From assembly GCF_001625215.2 (NCBI RefSeq), contig NC_030386.2, positions 22,538,545 through 22,602,544 on the forward strand: a stretch of 64,000 nucleotides of DNA. The letters are read 5' to 3'. Position 1 is the stretch's first letter; each line of letters begins with the position of its first letter. Origin of the DNA: Daucus carota subsp. sativus. Lineage: Eukaryota; Streptophyta; Magnoliopsida; Apiales; Apiaceae. The notes under the pieces are model-generated. The model ran no database searches, was not told the DNA's origin, and saw nothing but the letters and a program-made list of their open reading frames with translations. The position numbers were made by a program, and so were the translations under genes. Shown one piece after another: positions 23,542 to 34,508 of the stretch.

Positions 23542-24522
23542 CATGGCCGGCTCTAACTAAAAGCAAATCAAGATGGGGCTCAGGGCTCCCAAACAAAAAA
23601 AGACCCCAAATTTTTAAAACTTCTTTATATATATGTATATAAAAATATCGGTCTTTCTAATGTGTGCCCAAACGCACACAATAAGCACCAACTTTAAAAT
23701 GCCTTGTTTCAATTGGTGGAATTGATGTGAATGCAGGGGAGCCATTTACATTAATTATCCATTCACCAATCAAAAACTAGTATTCTCATGAGAGTTAGTG
23801 ATTATTGTGTGCCCGTGGGCACACCATAGAAAATTCGTAAAAATATTAGTATTTGTTTTGTTAAAAAATTTATTGAAAACAAAGTTTTATCAAACCCTTT
23901 TAAATTTTTTAATATATTTAAATAATATAAAAAAACTGCGTTATTATTCAAAAATGAGAATAATTAATTAATTTATCATTTTTTGAAAGAATTTTGAAAT
24001 ATAAATGATATTTGTTATGTTACTATAAATAATATTTATATAAATATTTGATGAAAAAAATTAATATATATATATATCATGAATAATTGTGATTGAAAAT
24101 GTTATTACATTTATCAATATGTATCATGTATGAAATGTATAGAATAATTTGTCTAGTTAAATGTAATATCAAATTTATTAAAATAAATATTAATTATTAA
24201 CATAAAAGTTACTAACGTCTTTTTTTTCTTTTTGTCTGTATAAATGATAAAATATTAAGAACATAAAATTACTCCTTCAACTTGTGTTTTCATTTTCACT
24301 CCTCTGTGTGCATTTGTTCATAACTCTTCTTCTAATTAAGCTACTAAATTATTATAACCTTTTTTTTTTTAACCATTTCATCTTCATCATTCAACATCTA
24401 ATATTGAGATAAGGATCTTTTATTAATAAATTCATATTATATTAAAAAGTTTTATATATAAATATGCAAGGGTTTCATTTTTAAGTTTTGCTTAGGGTCT
24501 CAAATTTGGTTGAGCGGCCCTG
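23542..24522. mobile_element. hAT-type non-autonomous element at the duplication junction
   Basis: The ends CATGGCCGGCTC and GAGCGGCCCTG are inverted (consensus CAGGGCCGGCTC). The flanks GCACTGAC and ACACTGAC form an 8-bp target duplication with one mismatch. The interior is AT-rich and has no transposase. The insertion sits exactly on the join between truncated kinase and truncated TPXL. Confidence 0.85.
23655..23836. mobile_element. MITE nested in the hAT element
   Basis: Arms of about 40 bp, TGTGTGCCCAAACGCACACA and TGTGTGCCCGTGGGCACACC with flanks, are imperfect inverted copies. A similar fold is seen at 47945-48085. Confidence 0.6.
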
Positions 24523-25757
24523 ACACTGACCCTGCTTTATTGGAACCGATGTAGGTTGTTCGAGAAGTAAAAGATGGTCTCAGCACTGCAACCCCTGCTG
24601 CTCCAGATGTGAAAATCAAGAAGCCAAAGTCAACACATCCTAAACCTTTCAGACTAAGGACTGATGTATGCAGAAATAATTCCACCTTAATCGTAAATGT
24701 TTAAAGGAAGGCACTTTCTGTTGGTGAATTGGAGAAGGCTAAGATTTATTATTGTTTTTTCAGGAGCGGGGTATTCTTAAGGAAGCGAACATGGAGAGAA
24801 AACTTCACCATCCTCAGATCCAAGCTGCAGCAGTTTCTGGTTTTCGAGGTGGAAACTCACAGAGAAGACGTGGAAATGATACCAAAGTTAGTAATTTTCC
24901 TCGTATTCTATTTTAGTACTTCTACAAGATAACTTGAGATTAAGTTCTTCATTCATAATAAAAGATGAAAGCTTCTAATTTTGATAGAACAATTTTATGA
25001 CAGGAAAATGAAAAATTATCAGCACAAAGCAACGGAAGCAATAATAATTTCGAATGTAATGTTAAAGAATCATCAGAAGAAGTGCAAAAGGCTGCAGCTG
25101 TAAGTTCTTGTCACTAGTGTGTAATTTAAAGTTATATTTTTCCATAAATCTGAGGTTTATAAATTATGTTCTACTTTAACTCTTTAAGGATCAACGTATG
25201 CAACTAGTAAAAGTTTGCTCCTTTATTTTAACTTACAGAAGTTGAGCAGAACAGCTCGCCTGCAGACTATACGAGAGCAAGCATGTAAAACTCCACAAAG
25301 ACGTTTCAATTCGGTGCAGAAAAATCCGAATCATACAAGTTTCTCACAAAAAGATATCAACAATAATGAGAATAAAAAACCTGAGGATTGCACAAGAAAA
25401 CTAAAATCACCTTCTCTGAGTCAACTTGTTAGGCCTGAAGGGTGAGGATTTTCAACTTGCATAATTGTTGACCTTGTTAAATGGCATATTCTTCAGAGAC
25501 TAATTTTAGATATATGTTTTATTATGATTGCTTCAAGTAGGAAGCAGATGAATTCATTGAAACCCCAGGGCAATGGGCTCTGCGTAATAAAGGAAACATC
25601 AAAAGCTAAGTTAGCAGGGAAGCCATGTCAAAGTGGTATGGTCTCATCAACAAAATCAGCAACTTCTGCTGCATTCAAGACATCATCATCCAGGTGCCCA
25701 ACTTTTCACACTGTTAGCGTATCCAAGAATCAGGGTTGTGCAAAGAAGATTAAGTAG
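24523..25757 (+). pseudogene. 5'-truncated duplicate of TPXL (last six exons)
   Basis: This is a copy of 10548-11774 starting within intron 5 of TPXL. Exons 6-11 are all recognisable with their splice sites: the TPX2 signature exons, the 8-codon micro-exon (with a changed polypyrimidine/acceptor context, TTTAAG) and the terminal exon ending at TAG 25757. In the last exon I count 2 differences in 217 nt, and in the preceding exon 3 in 203 nt, so the duplication is recent. The promoter, the start codon and the first five exons are missing. It is at most a transcribed fragment. Confidence 0.9.
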
Positions 25758-26187
25758 GTTATTCCCGTTGTATCCTTGTTGTTATCTGTATTAAGTTTTG
25801 TTGTTCATATATTGAATTACTGCAAGTCCTCGAAAGGTTTGATCTTATAGGCTCAATTTTTCTGTATTATGCTTGGAAGCTTCAGCTTGAAGAAGAAAGA
25901 CATGTTGTCGTAGAAAGTATATATAATTTGTTCACTTCCTTCAGATTGTGTAGTGCCTTTTTCAGAATTTCTGTTTGTATGAACTTTCTACGAAAGAATG
26001 TGTTGCAAAGGACATCTCAGACCATTTTACATACAGCAAAAAAATAATTGATTATATTAAGCCTTTGTAATCTTGTTATATGTATTAAGTTTTGCTTGGA
26101 AGCTTCAGCTTGAAGATGACAGTTGGAGCAGAAAGTGAAGTCTATAAGTGATACTCTAAGTAATTTATGAGTTAATAAGTTAATAAA

Positions 26188-26818
26188 GTGTTGGGATGTT
26201 TTGATAAGAGGAAAATGGAAGTTCGGACATTTGAGGAGAAAGTGAATAGATATGAACTGTGTCTGGTAGGGAGACTACTGACTCAGAAGAATGTCAATGT
26301 TAGAGCAATGAAATCGAAAATTGCTGATGTTTGGCAGCCATTGGGAATCAGCATTAAGGAGTTAGATCAAGGTATCTTTGTATTTCAGTTTTTTCACAAG
26401 GAGGATCTGCATTGGGTAACAAAGGAAAGGCCTTGGATGTTTGATAATGTTATGCTGATCCGGGAGACAATTGCTGCGGGTGAGGATCCTTTGAAGGTTC
26501 AGCTGTGGCACCTGACCTCCCTATGGACTTTCCGATGGAAGCTGTTGGAAAGCAGCTTGGGAATTTCTTTGGCGAATTCCTTCAATATGGTGCTAAAAAC
26601 AATGCATCGGGACTGCATGAGAATCAGAATCAGAATTGATGTCAGGGAACCTCTCAAACGCAAGAAGAAGTTTGTTAAGGATGGTACAGTGTTCACTGCA
26701 ACATGCAAGGCTGGGAGAATTTTGCTTTTCTTGTGGCATGGTCACTCATACGGATCGATTCTGCAGACAATCTGACTCGGGGTATAAACGTTTTATATTT
26801 AAAGTGGGCAAATGCTAG
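26188..26818 (+). pseudogene. LINE ORF1 (DUF4283-type) fragment, copy 2
   Basis: This is the duplicate of the fragment at 12478-13050, opening EEKVNRYELCLVGRLLTQKN. A frame change after the KFVKDGTVF region puts the zinc knuckle (ARLGEFCFSCGMVTHTDRFC) in another frame. This copy keeps more of the knuckle than copy 1, which has a deletion there. Confidence 0.75.
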
Positions 26819-27021
26819 ACAATCTGACTCGGGGTTTTGCACAGAAGACTTGGTAAGCTGGATACATTGCAATTTTGCAAGAACAAAAAAGGATATATAA
26901 TTACTTTCACTAGCAAAACAAACTAAGCCGTGACAATAACCCACTATAGATTCAATAATACCTTTATGATCCAACTTAATAGTCGTGGGAACGGGCTCAT
27001 TAAGCAGAGAATATACAGAAC
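26819..27021. other. Unit 2 novel joint
   Basis: To about 26890 it matches 13051-13105. The rest, to 27021, has no counterpart in unit 1 or in copy C. It replaces the roughly 6.9 kb that unit 1 carries between the LINE ORF1 fragment and the RING-H2 repeat. Confidence 0.65.
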
Positions 27022-28559
27022 AAGTCCAGTAGAGGTATTTGTGGAGATAAATATTTGTATAGATTTTGAGTTAGATAGTTTGGTTAATTTGTTTTCGTTA
27101 TTTGCCTCTAACGAGTTTGTTCATAGAGGTATTTTTTTAGAGATGAGTTCGTCTTTATAAATTCTTCTAATTATATATAATTTAACGAGGATTTGATATA
27201 CTCATAGGAGGATGACAAATAGTGTTAAAAATGTATTTCATAGTTAGGCATTTTCTTAATCACTTTCATAGTTACAATTGTTTTAATAACATTATTTATT
27301 GCAAGTTGAAGTGACTAATTATGGTATCAATGCCGGAGATGTTGAAACTCTTGATAAGATAGTTTCCTGTTGAAAAGGAAGTGGTTACAAAACGATCACT
27401 CCATCACTCGAATATGTTATTTTCACTCGAATATGTTATTTTCGTTTATAATATGTAGTTTAGTATTCCATTATTAGTTTGTAGTATCAATGGAGTTTAC
27501 CATTCTTGCTATCTAGTTGCATATTGAATGATTGTGACATTAAAATTCAAGTTACACGGATTGGCTATTGTTTTTTACCGTAAGAAAAAGGTCAACTAGC
27601 CCACCTACCGCCTCCAATCCACCTAGTCTTGATTTTTGTGGTGCCCACGGCCCATTTGTTGTCATCGCCGGCCCAGCTCTTCATGTGTGGGCCTATGTAG
27701 ACCCATTTTCAAGTGTGGGCGCTTATAGACTCATGATACATTTTGTGACAATTATAAATAATCATATGTAACATTTCAATTATCATTTCAGTCCAACCTC
27801 TTTTTTATCATCTACCCATACCCCTTCCCATCTCTTTATATCTGAAACCCTATAATATATGCCGCCGTCTTTCTCACTTTTGTGAAAACGATCTATCAAG
27901 CTTACTACCGAATTCAATTGTTATAAACACAACTGATCCTCATAAATTAAAGTCTCAGAAACACTGCCACACTTAAAATCGCATTGTTATATCTTGATAT
28001 ATGCTTGATTTGTTTGCTAGTTTTACGATTTTTTGAATCTTCATTCTTTTATGCCTGTGAAATGACGATCTCCCAATTTGAATAAATAAATCGGTAACTT
28101 ATTTTTCAAACCGATTTGTGGTATAATACATGATACATGTATTAAGTTTGAGTTTCTAAAATCTTCGGATGCAGATCAAATTTCATGTTTTGGGTAACCA
28201 AGAATTCGTATTGCTAATTTGATAAATAATATTTTGTAGTTGATTATACTCTTTAGTTCAATAACTTTGAAGTCCTAAAGTCTTTGGATGCAAATCAAAT
28301 TTCATATATAAGGTAAACGGAAATTCGTATTGCTGATTTGATATATAATATTTTTTTTAATTGTTTATGCTCTCTAATTTTGATTGTGATCTTTTATATA
28401 TTTGTTGGTGGTCCAGTTATGTCACCAACAATTATTTGGCACATTTCATATTGTTGTTACTCTTTTAATTTGGTCCATGTAATATTTTGTTACAGAATTT
28501 CTAATCAAATTTAGATTATTTAATTTTTTTTAATAAATATTTTATACTTACAGTAAACA

Positions 28560-28883
28560 ATGAAGAAAGTGCTTCCAGACTTCTCCGGAGTTATCATGAC
28601 TATTCATGATGCTACTTCCTGTTCTCCCAAACCAATTTTAAAGACTTCTCTCGCTCACTCAAAGTCAAGAGAAGTACCTCTGCTCTTTTCAAACATGTTG
28701 TGAAAGACATCTGTCCAGTTTGCCGACTTTGATGTCAACCAAAAAATTTGCTTACTCAACTGCAATCACATGTTTCATGAAAATTGCATTGTTCAATGAC
28801 TTCGTCAGAAGAATATGTGCTCTTTGTGCCGCTGCAAACTATACGAGGATGAAGATCCTTTGATTGTGAGAGCATTCTCTTGA
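28560..28883 (+). pseudogene. RING-H2 finger pseudogene, copy B
   Basis: Same structure as copy A, with the early frame change and the shared TGA after IVQ. A private deletion removes the codons between CPVC and DFDVNQ, and a second deletion removes the EECLTG codons near the end. The later TAG of copy A is CAG here. It is non-functional. Confidence 0.83.
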
Positions 28884-29930
28884 TATCTTGGTTAATTGAA
28901 AATCATATTGTATAGCTCTGTACTTGATATAAGCATGTCAAGTATAGTCTTATGATCCTATGTAATAATATAAATTTCGAGAAGCTGTGTATTTTGAATG
29001 ATGGATATTTGTACTATGTAAATTCTATATGATCAAAATAGGTTTATAAATCATGAAAATTTGGAGTGTATTCTACTTGTGACTTCTTGATTTTGCAGGG
29101 CAAATTTTACCTTTTTCGGAACAAAAAGAATGATTTAAATTTTCTTAGGATTTTTTTTACCGAAATGCTCTGGGTAATTGCTATAAGAAAGCACATTGAA
29201 TTGAGTTGGAGTTTAAGATCATTATGCAGATCTACTTATTCTAAATAGTTTTGGTAGCTAGGAAACTTTGAAGTTTGGTAGCGTTACTCTTTTTTACTAT
29301 ATTTTTCTTAATTTCTGTGAAAATCAAAAGATTTACATAAAATGGAATGGAAGGAATATATAACTTTTGAGGGTAATTGGATACCAACATTAATTAGCAT
29401 GATCGGATAGTCCACAGAGCTTACTTATACTCTGACTAGTCCATAGAGCTTACTTATACTCTAGACTGTCATTCCATATCTTCACCTGGAGATTTATTAG
29501 CCTATATACTAATTTGTTAGGTATATAAGTCTTATAACTTTTTAAGAAAAAACTATGCAACTTCTACTTACATACGAATCAAACACAAGCATTCTTACTC
29601 AAAAATAAATACAGTCAAAACTCTTAAAAATACATGAAAAAAGTTAAAGAGTCGGGAACTGTTAGGATCCACTTGGCAGTTTCCAAGAATTTATCTTTCC
29701 GTGTACTTTATCCATATGTTATTTCAACACGTTGGTACACTTAATTATAATAATTTAAGATTGGAGGTTGTAATCAAAGACTTCCGACAACTTTTGGTAA
29801 GTCAGTCAACTCCCTGATCACTTACCCGATCTGTAGTTTTCATGATATATAGAGTATCTTTATTTTCTGTTATTTTTGTGTTGTTGAATTTGAATAGATT
29901 ACTCCAACTATAAGCTTGATCCTTGTTCCA
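28884..29930. other. Upstream region of the intact receptor-like kinase
   Basis: It matches 21902-23013. A private duplication of CAGAGCTTACTTATACTCT occurs near 29413-29463. The sequence just before the ATG (ITPTISLILVP in frame, back to TTGAATAG) is open and could be the end of an exon after a 3' splice site, but no ectodomain-coding exon is found upstream. Confidence 0.55.
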
Positions 29931-31271
29931 ATGACAGAGCATTCGAAAGGGGTGGTGATTCTCATCACTTTATTAAATATCTTGGTTTACAAGCTCCAGA
30001 AACTCCAAGAAGCTCAGCAAAAAAGGCGCTTACCGCTGTCTATTAGACATTTATGCCGTCGATTTTCATTTCATGACATCAGATCAGCGACAAACAACTT
30101 TAAGGAAGAATTGGTGATCGGAAAAGGTGGATTTGGAATTGTTTACAAAGGTATCATTGAAGAGAGGATTGTTGCTGTAAAGCGGTCAAAATCCATGTCC
30201 AAGCAAGGAAGCAAGGAGTTTCTGACCGAAATTAAGATGCTTTCCCAGTTTCAACACAGCCATTTAGTCTCTCTCATTGGTTATTGCGACGACAGTGAGG
30301 AGATGATACTGGTTTATGAATATATGCCTGCAGGAAGCCTTGCTGATCATTTGCATAAGAGGGTGAGAAGAGGCGACACGATTCTGCCTTCTTTGACATG
30401 GGAGCAGCGCCTCAAGATTTGCATTGGGGTAGCCCATGGATTGGACTACCTTCACACGGGTACAAGCATTGATGAACGGGTGATTCACAGAGATGTGAAG
30501 ACTGCAAACATTCTGCTTGATGAGAATTTAGCAGCTAAACTTTCGGACTTTGGATTGTCCAAAACAGGTCCAGCAAATCAGACGTGTACTTATGTGAGCA
30601 CCCGCGTCAAGGGCACCCACGGTTATCTGGATCCATACTATGTGGCAACTCACAGACTGACCAGGAAAACAGATGTCTATGCATTTGGTGTAGTGTTGTT
30701 TGAGGTTTTGTGTGGAAGACCGGCTGTGGATAGGAGTTTGGATGAAGAGCAAATTAGTTTAGCTGGATGGGCACAACAGTGCTTCGAAGAGGGGCTTTTG
30801 GAGCAGATAATTGACACCAATATCAAGGCAAGCATTTCTTCTGATTCCTTGAACACATTTGTTGATGTTGCTATTAAGTGTTTACTTATGCAACCGAAGC
30901 TGCGTCCTACTATGGCTGAAATTGTGGTCGGTCTTGAGTCTGCATTGGCATTGCAAGAAAAGAGTACATCCTATTGTTTAGTTGAAATAATGCCTCTTGA
31001 TTACACTTCGCAAGAAGATGTACATTCTTCAACACTGGTGGTGAAAAATACTGACCATAAACGAGAACACACTGCACAAGTGATTGTAAATGTTTCTGAT
31101 GCTTGGTATCTCAACAAGCAGTCTTCTGCTAGGACGACATTCACAAAAAGGGTTGTTGCTCTTTTCTCGGTTACAGCTCGAGTGTTCTCAGGTATACCTA
31201 AACCTTTCATGTATCAATATGTAGGCATATCTTACCTTGAGAAAGCGGTAATACTGGTTTGTGTCAATTAG
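29931..31271 (+). CDS. CrRLK1L/FERONIA-like protein kinase lacking an ectodomain
   Basis: Single open frame of 446 aa from MTEHSKGV. Residues 7-20 (GVVILITLLNILVY) resemble a membrane segment. The kinase domain spans about 58-345, with glycine loop GKGGFG (64-69), VAVK lysine 84, HRDVKTANILL (186-196) and DFG (206-208), and TSTRVKGTHGYLDP-like activation loop features. The FERONIA-like LTRKTDVYAFGVVLFEVLCG region follows, then KLRPTMAEI. The usual DPEY of subdomain VIII reads DPYY (235-238). There is no malectin-like extracellular region, so this is either a kinase with a minimal N-terminus or the last exon of a gene whose earlier exons were lost. It is the outer, complete copy of the duplicated kinase; the inner copy stops at codon ~108. 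Confidence 0.82.
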   Translation: MTEHSKGVVILITLLNILVYKLQKLQEAQQKRRLPLSIRHLCRRFSFHDIRSATNNFKEELVIGKGGFGIVYKGIIEERIVAVKRSKSMSKQGSKEFLTEIKMLSQFQHSHLVSLIGYCDDSEEMILVYEYMPAGSLADHLHKRVRRGDTILPSLTWEQRLKICIGVAHGLDYLHTGTSIDERVIHRDVKTANILLDENLAAKLSDFGLSKTGPANQTCTYVSTRVKGTHGYLDPYYVATHRLTRKTDVYAFGVVLFEVLCGRPAVDRSLDEEQISLAGWAQQCFEEGLLEQIIDTNIKASISSDSLNTFVDVAIKCLLMQPKLRPTMAEIVVGLESALALQEKSTSYCLVEIMPLDYTSQEDVHSSTLVVKNTDHKREHTAQVIVNVSDAWYLNKQSSARTTFTKRVVALFSVTARVFSGIPKPFMYQYVGISYLEKAVILVCVN

Positions 31272-31637
31272 CCTGTAAACCATTTTTATGAAATTAATGA
31301 TGATCAAAGTAAAAAGGATGAAATTAAATGATTTGTCTCTTTATAGTTTATACAAGAAGATGCTGAAACCAACTTGTTCTTATTGGTGGAAGATTTATTT
31401 TAAGACTTATTTGTAGCACTTACCAAAATATTCCAATACTAGATACTACTTTCTCCTTTCTCATAACTGATTCTTTTTATCCATAATTTAATCCATGAAC
31501 ATAACTATTTTAGCATGATGTTTCAAAAAAAAAAAAAACTATTTTAGCATGAGCAAAATTTTCCAAAGCATTTTCGTCACTTTAAGACAAGAACTTGTTA
31601 CAATAAGGGTTTTGCTCTCTGTCTACTTGTCATTTTA

Positions 31638-33643
31638 ATGTTCTTAGAATATATAAATTGTGTTTTAAAGGTTCATTTCCATATGTCAGGCAAATTAGTC
31701 AATAGAGATGCCAGGACAACAAGATACAGTAATACTGTACTGTCATTCAATAGTAATAAAGCACAGGCCGCCAATAGTCCATCCTTTATAGCAGTATATT
31801 CATCGGTGCCACAAACACCTTGGGTACAGGAAGAAATTCTTCCGTCATCGGAGTTAAAGAATTTTAGATTTGATGAAATTAGAGCAGCTACTAGGGAGTT
31901 CAATGATGCAAGTGTGATAGGAGAAGGTGGTTTTGGTTGTGTTTATAAGGGTTGGATTGATGAGAACACATTTGCTGCTGTAAAATGGGGTACTGGTATG
32001 GCTATTGCAGTAAAGAGATTAAATGTAGAAGGTTTACAAGGCCACAGAGAGTGGTTGGCAAGTATTTTTTCCTGTTACTTTCATTTTCCATTATTCTGGT
32101 TCAAATGTCAGTCAAGCTGGATAGTTAAGTCTCTTTTAACCCTTTATGTACAGGCAGAAATTAATTATCTGGGTCAACTTTGTCATCCCAATCTTGTGAA
32201 GTTAATTGGGTACTGCTGCGAGGACGAACACCGACTTCTAGTGTATGAGTTCATGTCTCAGGGCAGCTTGGAAAATCTTCTATTCAGGAGTGAGTTTCTC
32301 AATCTTACCACACCCAAATGTTGTCTGTAATGTATATGTCAAATGTAAAAGCATGGTATAATGTTGCAAAGGAATTACTCTGCTTGACCTTGAGGTTACA
32401 ATATAACAATATTCAAATTATATATTTGGCTAATTCTAGTTATTCTCATGTGCCACTGTCTTTAATATGTATCTCCGGTATTATGATTGAGGTTGTATAT
32501 AAAAATTTATGCTTGTGAAGATTGATTGATTATAGAATTTGCTACTTGATTTATCTGGAACAGGGGATTCTTCGGTTAAACCTCTCCGTTGGCATCATCG
32601 TTTACGTATTGCTCTTGGCGCAGCAAAGGGACTTGCATATCTTCACAGTTCAGAAGCAACAGTGATATATCGAGATTTCAAAACATCCAATATATTAATT
32701 GACTCTGTATGTGGAACAATATGATTGGTGTCATAATTGTCAATCAGTGTCCCATTAACTATTAATTTTTGCCTAAAAAACTTCAATTTCATATTGACAG
32801 CAATTCAATGCGAAGCTCTCTGATTTGGGATTGGCAAGAGATGGACCAGGTGATGGAGGAACCCACGTTTCTACAGGAGTTTTTGGAACACATGGTTATG
32901 TAGCTCCAGAATATATTGCTACAGGTTAGTAATTGTTATTCCACGTATTTAAACTGTTGGAAGCTATGAACACACTGGATTTATGTTATTATTTTTCTTG
33001 AGAAAGTTGATAATTAAGAGGATAGTGGAAGCAATTAATATGAACGTATAAAGCTTGCTTCTTTATGTCCATAGCATTGGTTAACAAACCATATTAGACT
33101 TTATGGGTAGCTATGGTTTATCCATTTATGAAGTGGTAACTAGTACAATGGAAATCTCCAAGTCCATGTCCATGTTTTTTTTTTTATAGTACTTAAGGTT
33201 GTTAGAAAGCCCAGATTCTTGCTGATGTATTATCCAAGGTTTTAGATGTGCTGGTTACTTAACAATTCTCATTGTATCTCTCAATCCCAAGTTATTTTCC
33301 TGTCTATGCAGGTCATCTGACAATGAAATGCGATATCTATAGCTTTGGCGTTGTTCTCCTTGAACTTTTGACAGGACGGAGAGTAATTGACAGTACCCTT
33401 CCAATAAAAGAACAGAATCTGGTTACTTGGCTCAAGGCTTTCCTCAGCAGCAACCATAAAATTTTGCAAGTCATGGATGCAGACATCGAAGGACAGTATA
33501 CTGTCAAAGAAGCATTAAGAGCTGCTTCCCTGGCACTTAAATGTCTCTTAGTGGATCCCAAATTAAGAGCTGATGCAAACCAGGTGGTAAACGCAGTAGA
33601 GCAGCTTTGGGATTTGGTTGGTGCAGAGAAATATATGATTTGA
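31638..33643 (+). CDS. RLCK VII (APK1/PBL-like) cytoplasmic protein kinase
   Basis: Exons 31638-32057, 32154-32289, 32564-32706, 32801-32924 and 33312-33643 give 384 aa. The order matches Arabidopsis APK1-type kinases: [16 protein letters not shown], glycine loop GEGGFG (95-100), IAVK lysine 126, HEWLAEVNYLG-like block, [12 protein letters not shown] (219-230), [19 protein letters not shown], and [14 protein letters not shown]. Such kinases act beneath immune and growth receptors at the plasma membrane. Two oddities stand out: DFG reads DLG (241-243), and the expected MGxC acylation start is absent. The chosen ATG may be wrong, and a first exon ending before 31690 may be missing. The first intron has a GC donor. 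Confidence 0.83.
32058..32153 (+). other. GC-AG intron in the RLCK gene
   Basis: The donor reads TTG|GCAAGT and the acceptor TGTACAG|GCAGAAATT. This join restores EWLAEINYLG, the family reading, and no GT donor in the vicinity does. GCAAGT is the strong form of GC donor. Confidence 0.8.
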
Positions 33644-33793
33644 CACCCATGATAAGGTCTAGAATGCAGTCACCATACAAGTACCAGTAAAAAACAAAAT
33701 ACTTAAAAGTTTACATATCAGTGACTTATCTTGGTGACTTCTGCATTTGTTTAAATGTTTTTAAGTAGTTAGTAAGAAGTGTTTAAAGAGATC

Positions 33794-33925
33794 ATGGAGG
33801 ATGGAGGTGCAGTGTTAGCTGAAGCTTTTATGAAAGACATGAAGCTCAATGGTAATGGGGGGAACTATGAGGAACTACACTTGTATGATGTGGAGGACGA
33901 AGATGATCTGTTTGATCTTTTCTAA
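33794..33925 (+). other. Short open frame (43 aa) of unknown origin
   Basis: The frame reads MEDGGAVLAEAF and ends in an acidic tail EDEDDLFDLF. I do not recognise it. It may be the last exon of a decayed gene or chance, and it is followed by T/G-rich, 3'-UTR-like sequence. Confidence 0.25.
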
Positions 33926-34508
33926 ATCTAGCTTCTTGAAATGGTGTTTGGCGTTTTGGTTGGCTGCTGTTAGTGTGGGTCGGAGCAATGCCAGTGGGTC
34001 GTTTTCTTATTTTAGTTTATTGTAGTTTATGTCTGAGTTTGGACTTTGGAGCAGATGTTTAGCTTCTTAGCTTTGTGTTTCCTGTCAAAGATGAAAAGAA
34101 ATTGATTAATACCAGTACACCTAATCAATTTTAGGAGTCTATTAAGACGTACTAATGTTAGGACGCCTTAACTAGACGTACTAATGTTAAGACGTCTAGT
34201 TGTAGGAAAACATGCAATAATTATAATTTATGAGTCATTTTACACATGCATGTAAATATGTAATATAGGATTGTCAAAAAAAATTGAAAATTTTGATATT
34301 TGTACGAAAAATTTGTATTCATATTCGACCAAATATTATATGTATCCGAAATGAACCGAATATTATCCATATCTGAATCTGAATATTTCGAATACGGGTA
34401 TAGGCACATCCGTATCCAAAAATAAATAAATAAATTTAAATATTTTAATATATATACTTAAAAAAATTAATAATATGTCATTTTTAAAAAATATTGAAAT
34501 AATATTTT
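33926..34508. other. Spacer with small palindrome
   Basis: At about 34172-34201 the sequence ACTAGACGT...ACGTCTAGT forms a hairpin, and AGACGTACTAATGTTA occurs twice in direct orientation just before and within it. No gene is seen. Confidence 0.5.

Larger units (their letters stand above)
27022..30265. repeat. Dispersed RING-H2-bearing repeat, copy B
   Basis: It begins in register with position 20020 of copy A (TTTGTGGAGATAAATATTTG) and runs without large gaps through the RING-H2 pseudogene to the point where the unit 1 kinase is cut. It is closer to copy C than to A at shared variable sites near 27596-27680. Confidence 0.85.

Noticed and set aside
27568-27771. A 67-codon frame repeated at 40236
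   Set aside because: It is in the promoter side of the RING-H2 repeat, the start is weak, copy A is frameshifted relative to it, and there is no domain.
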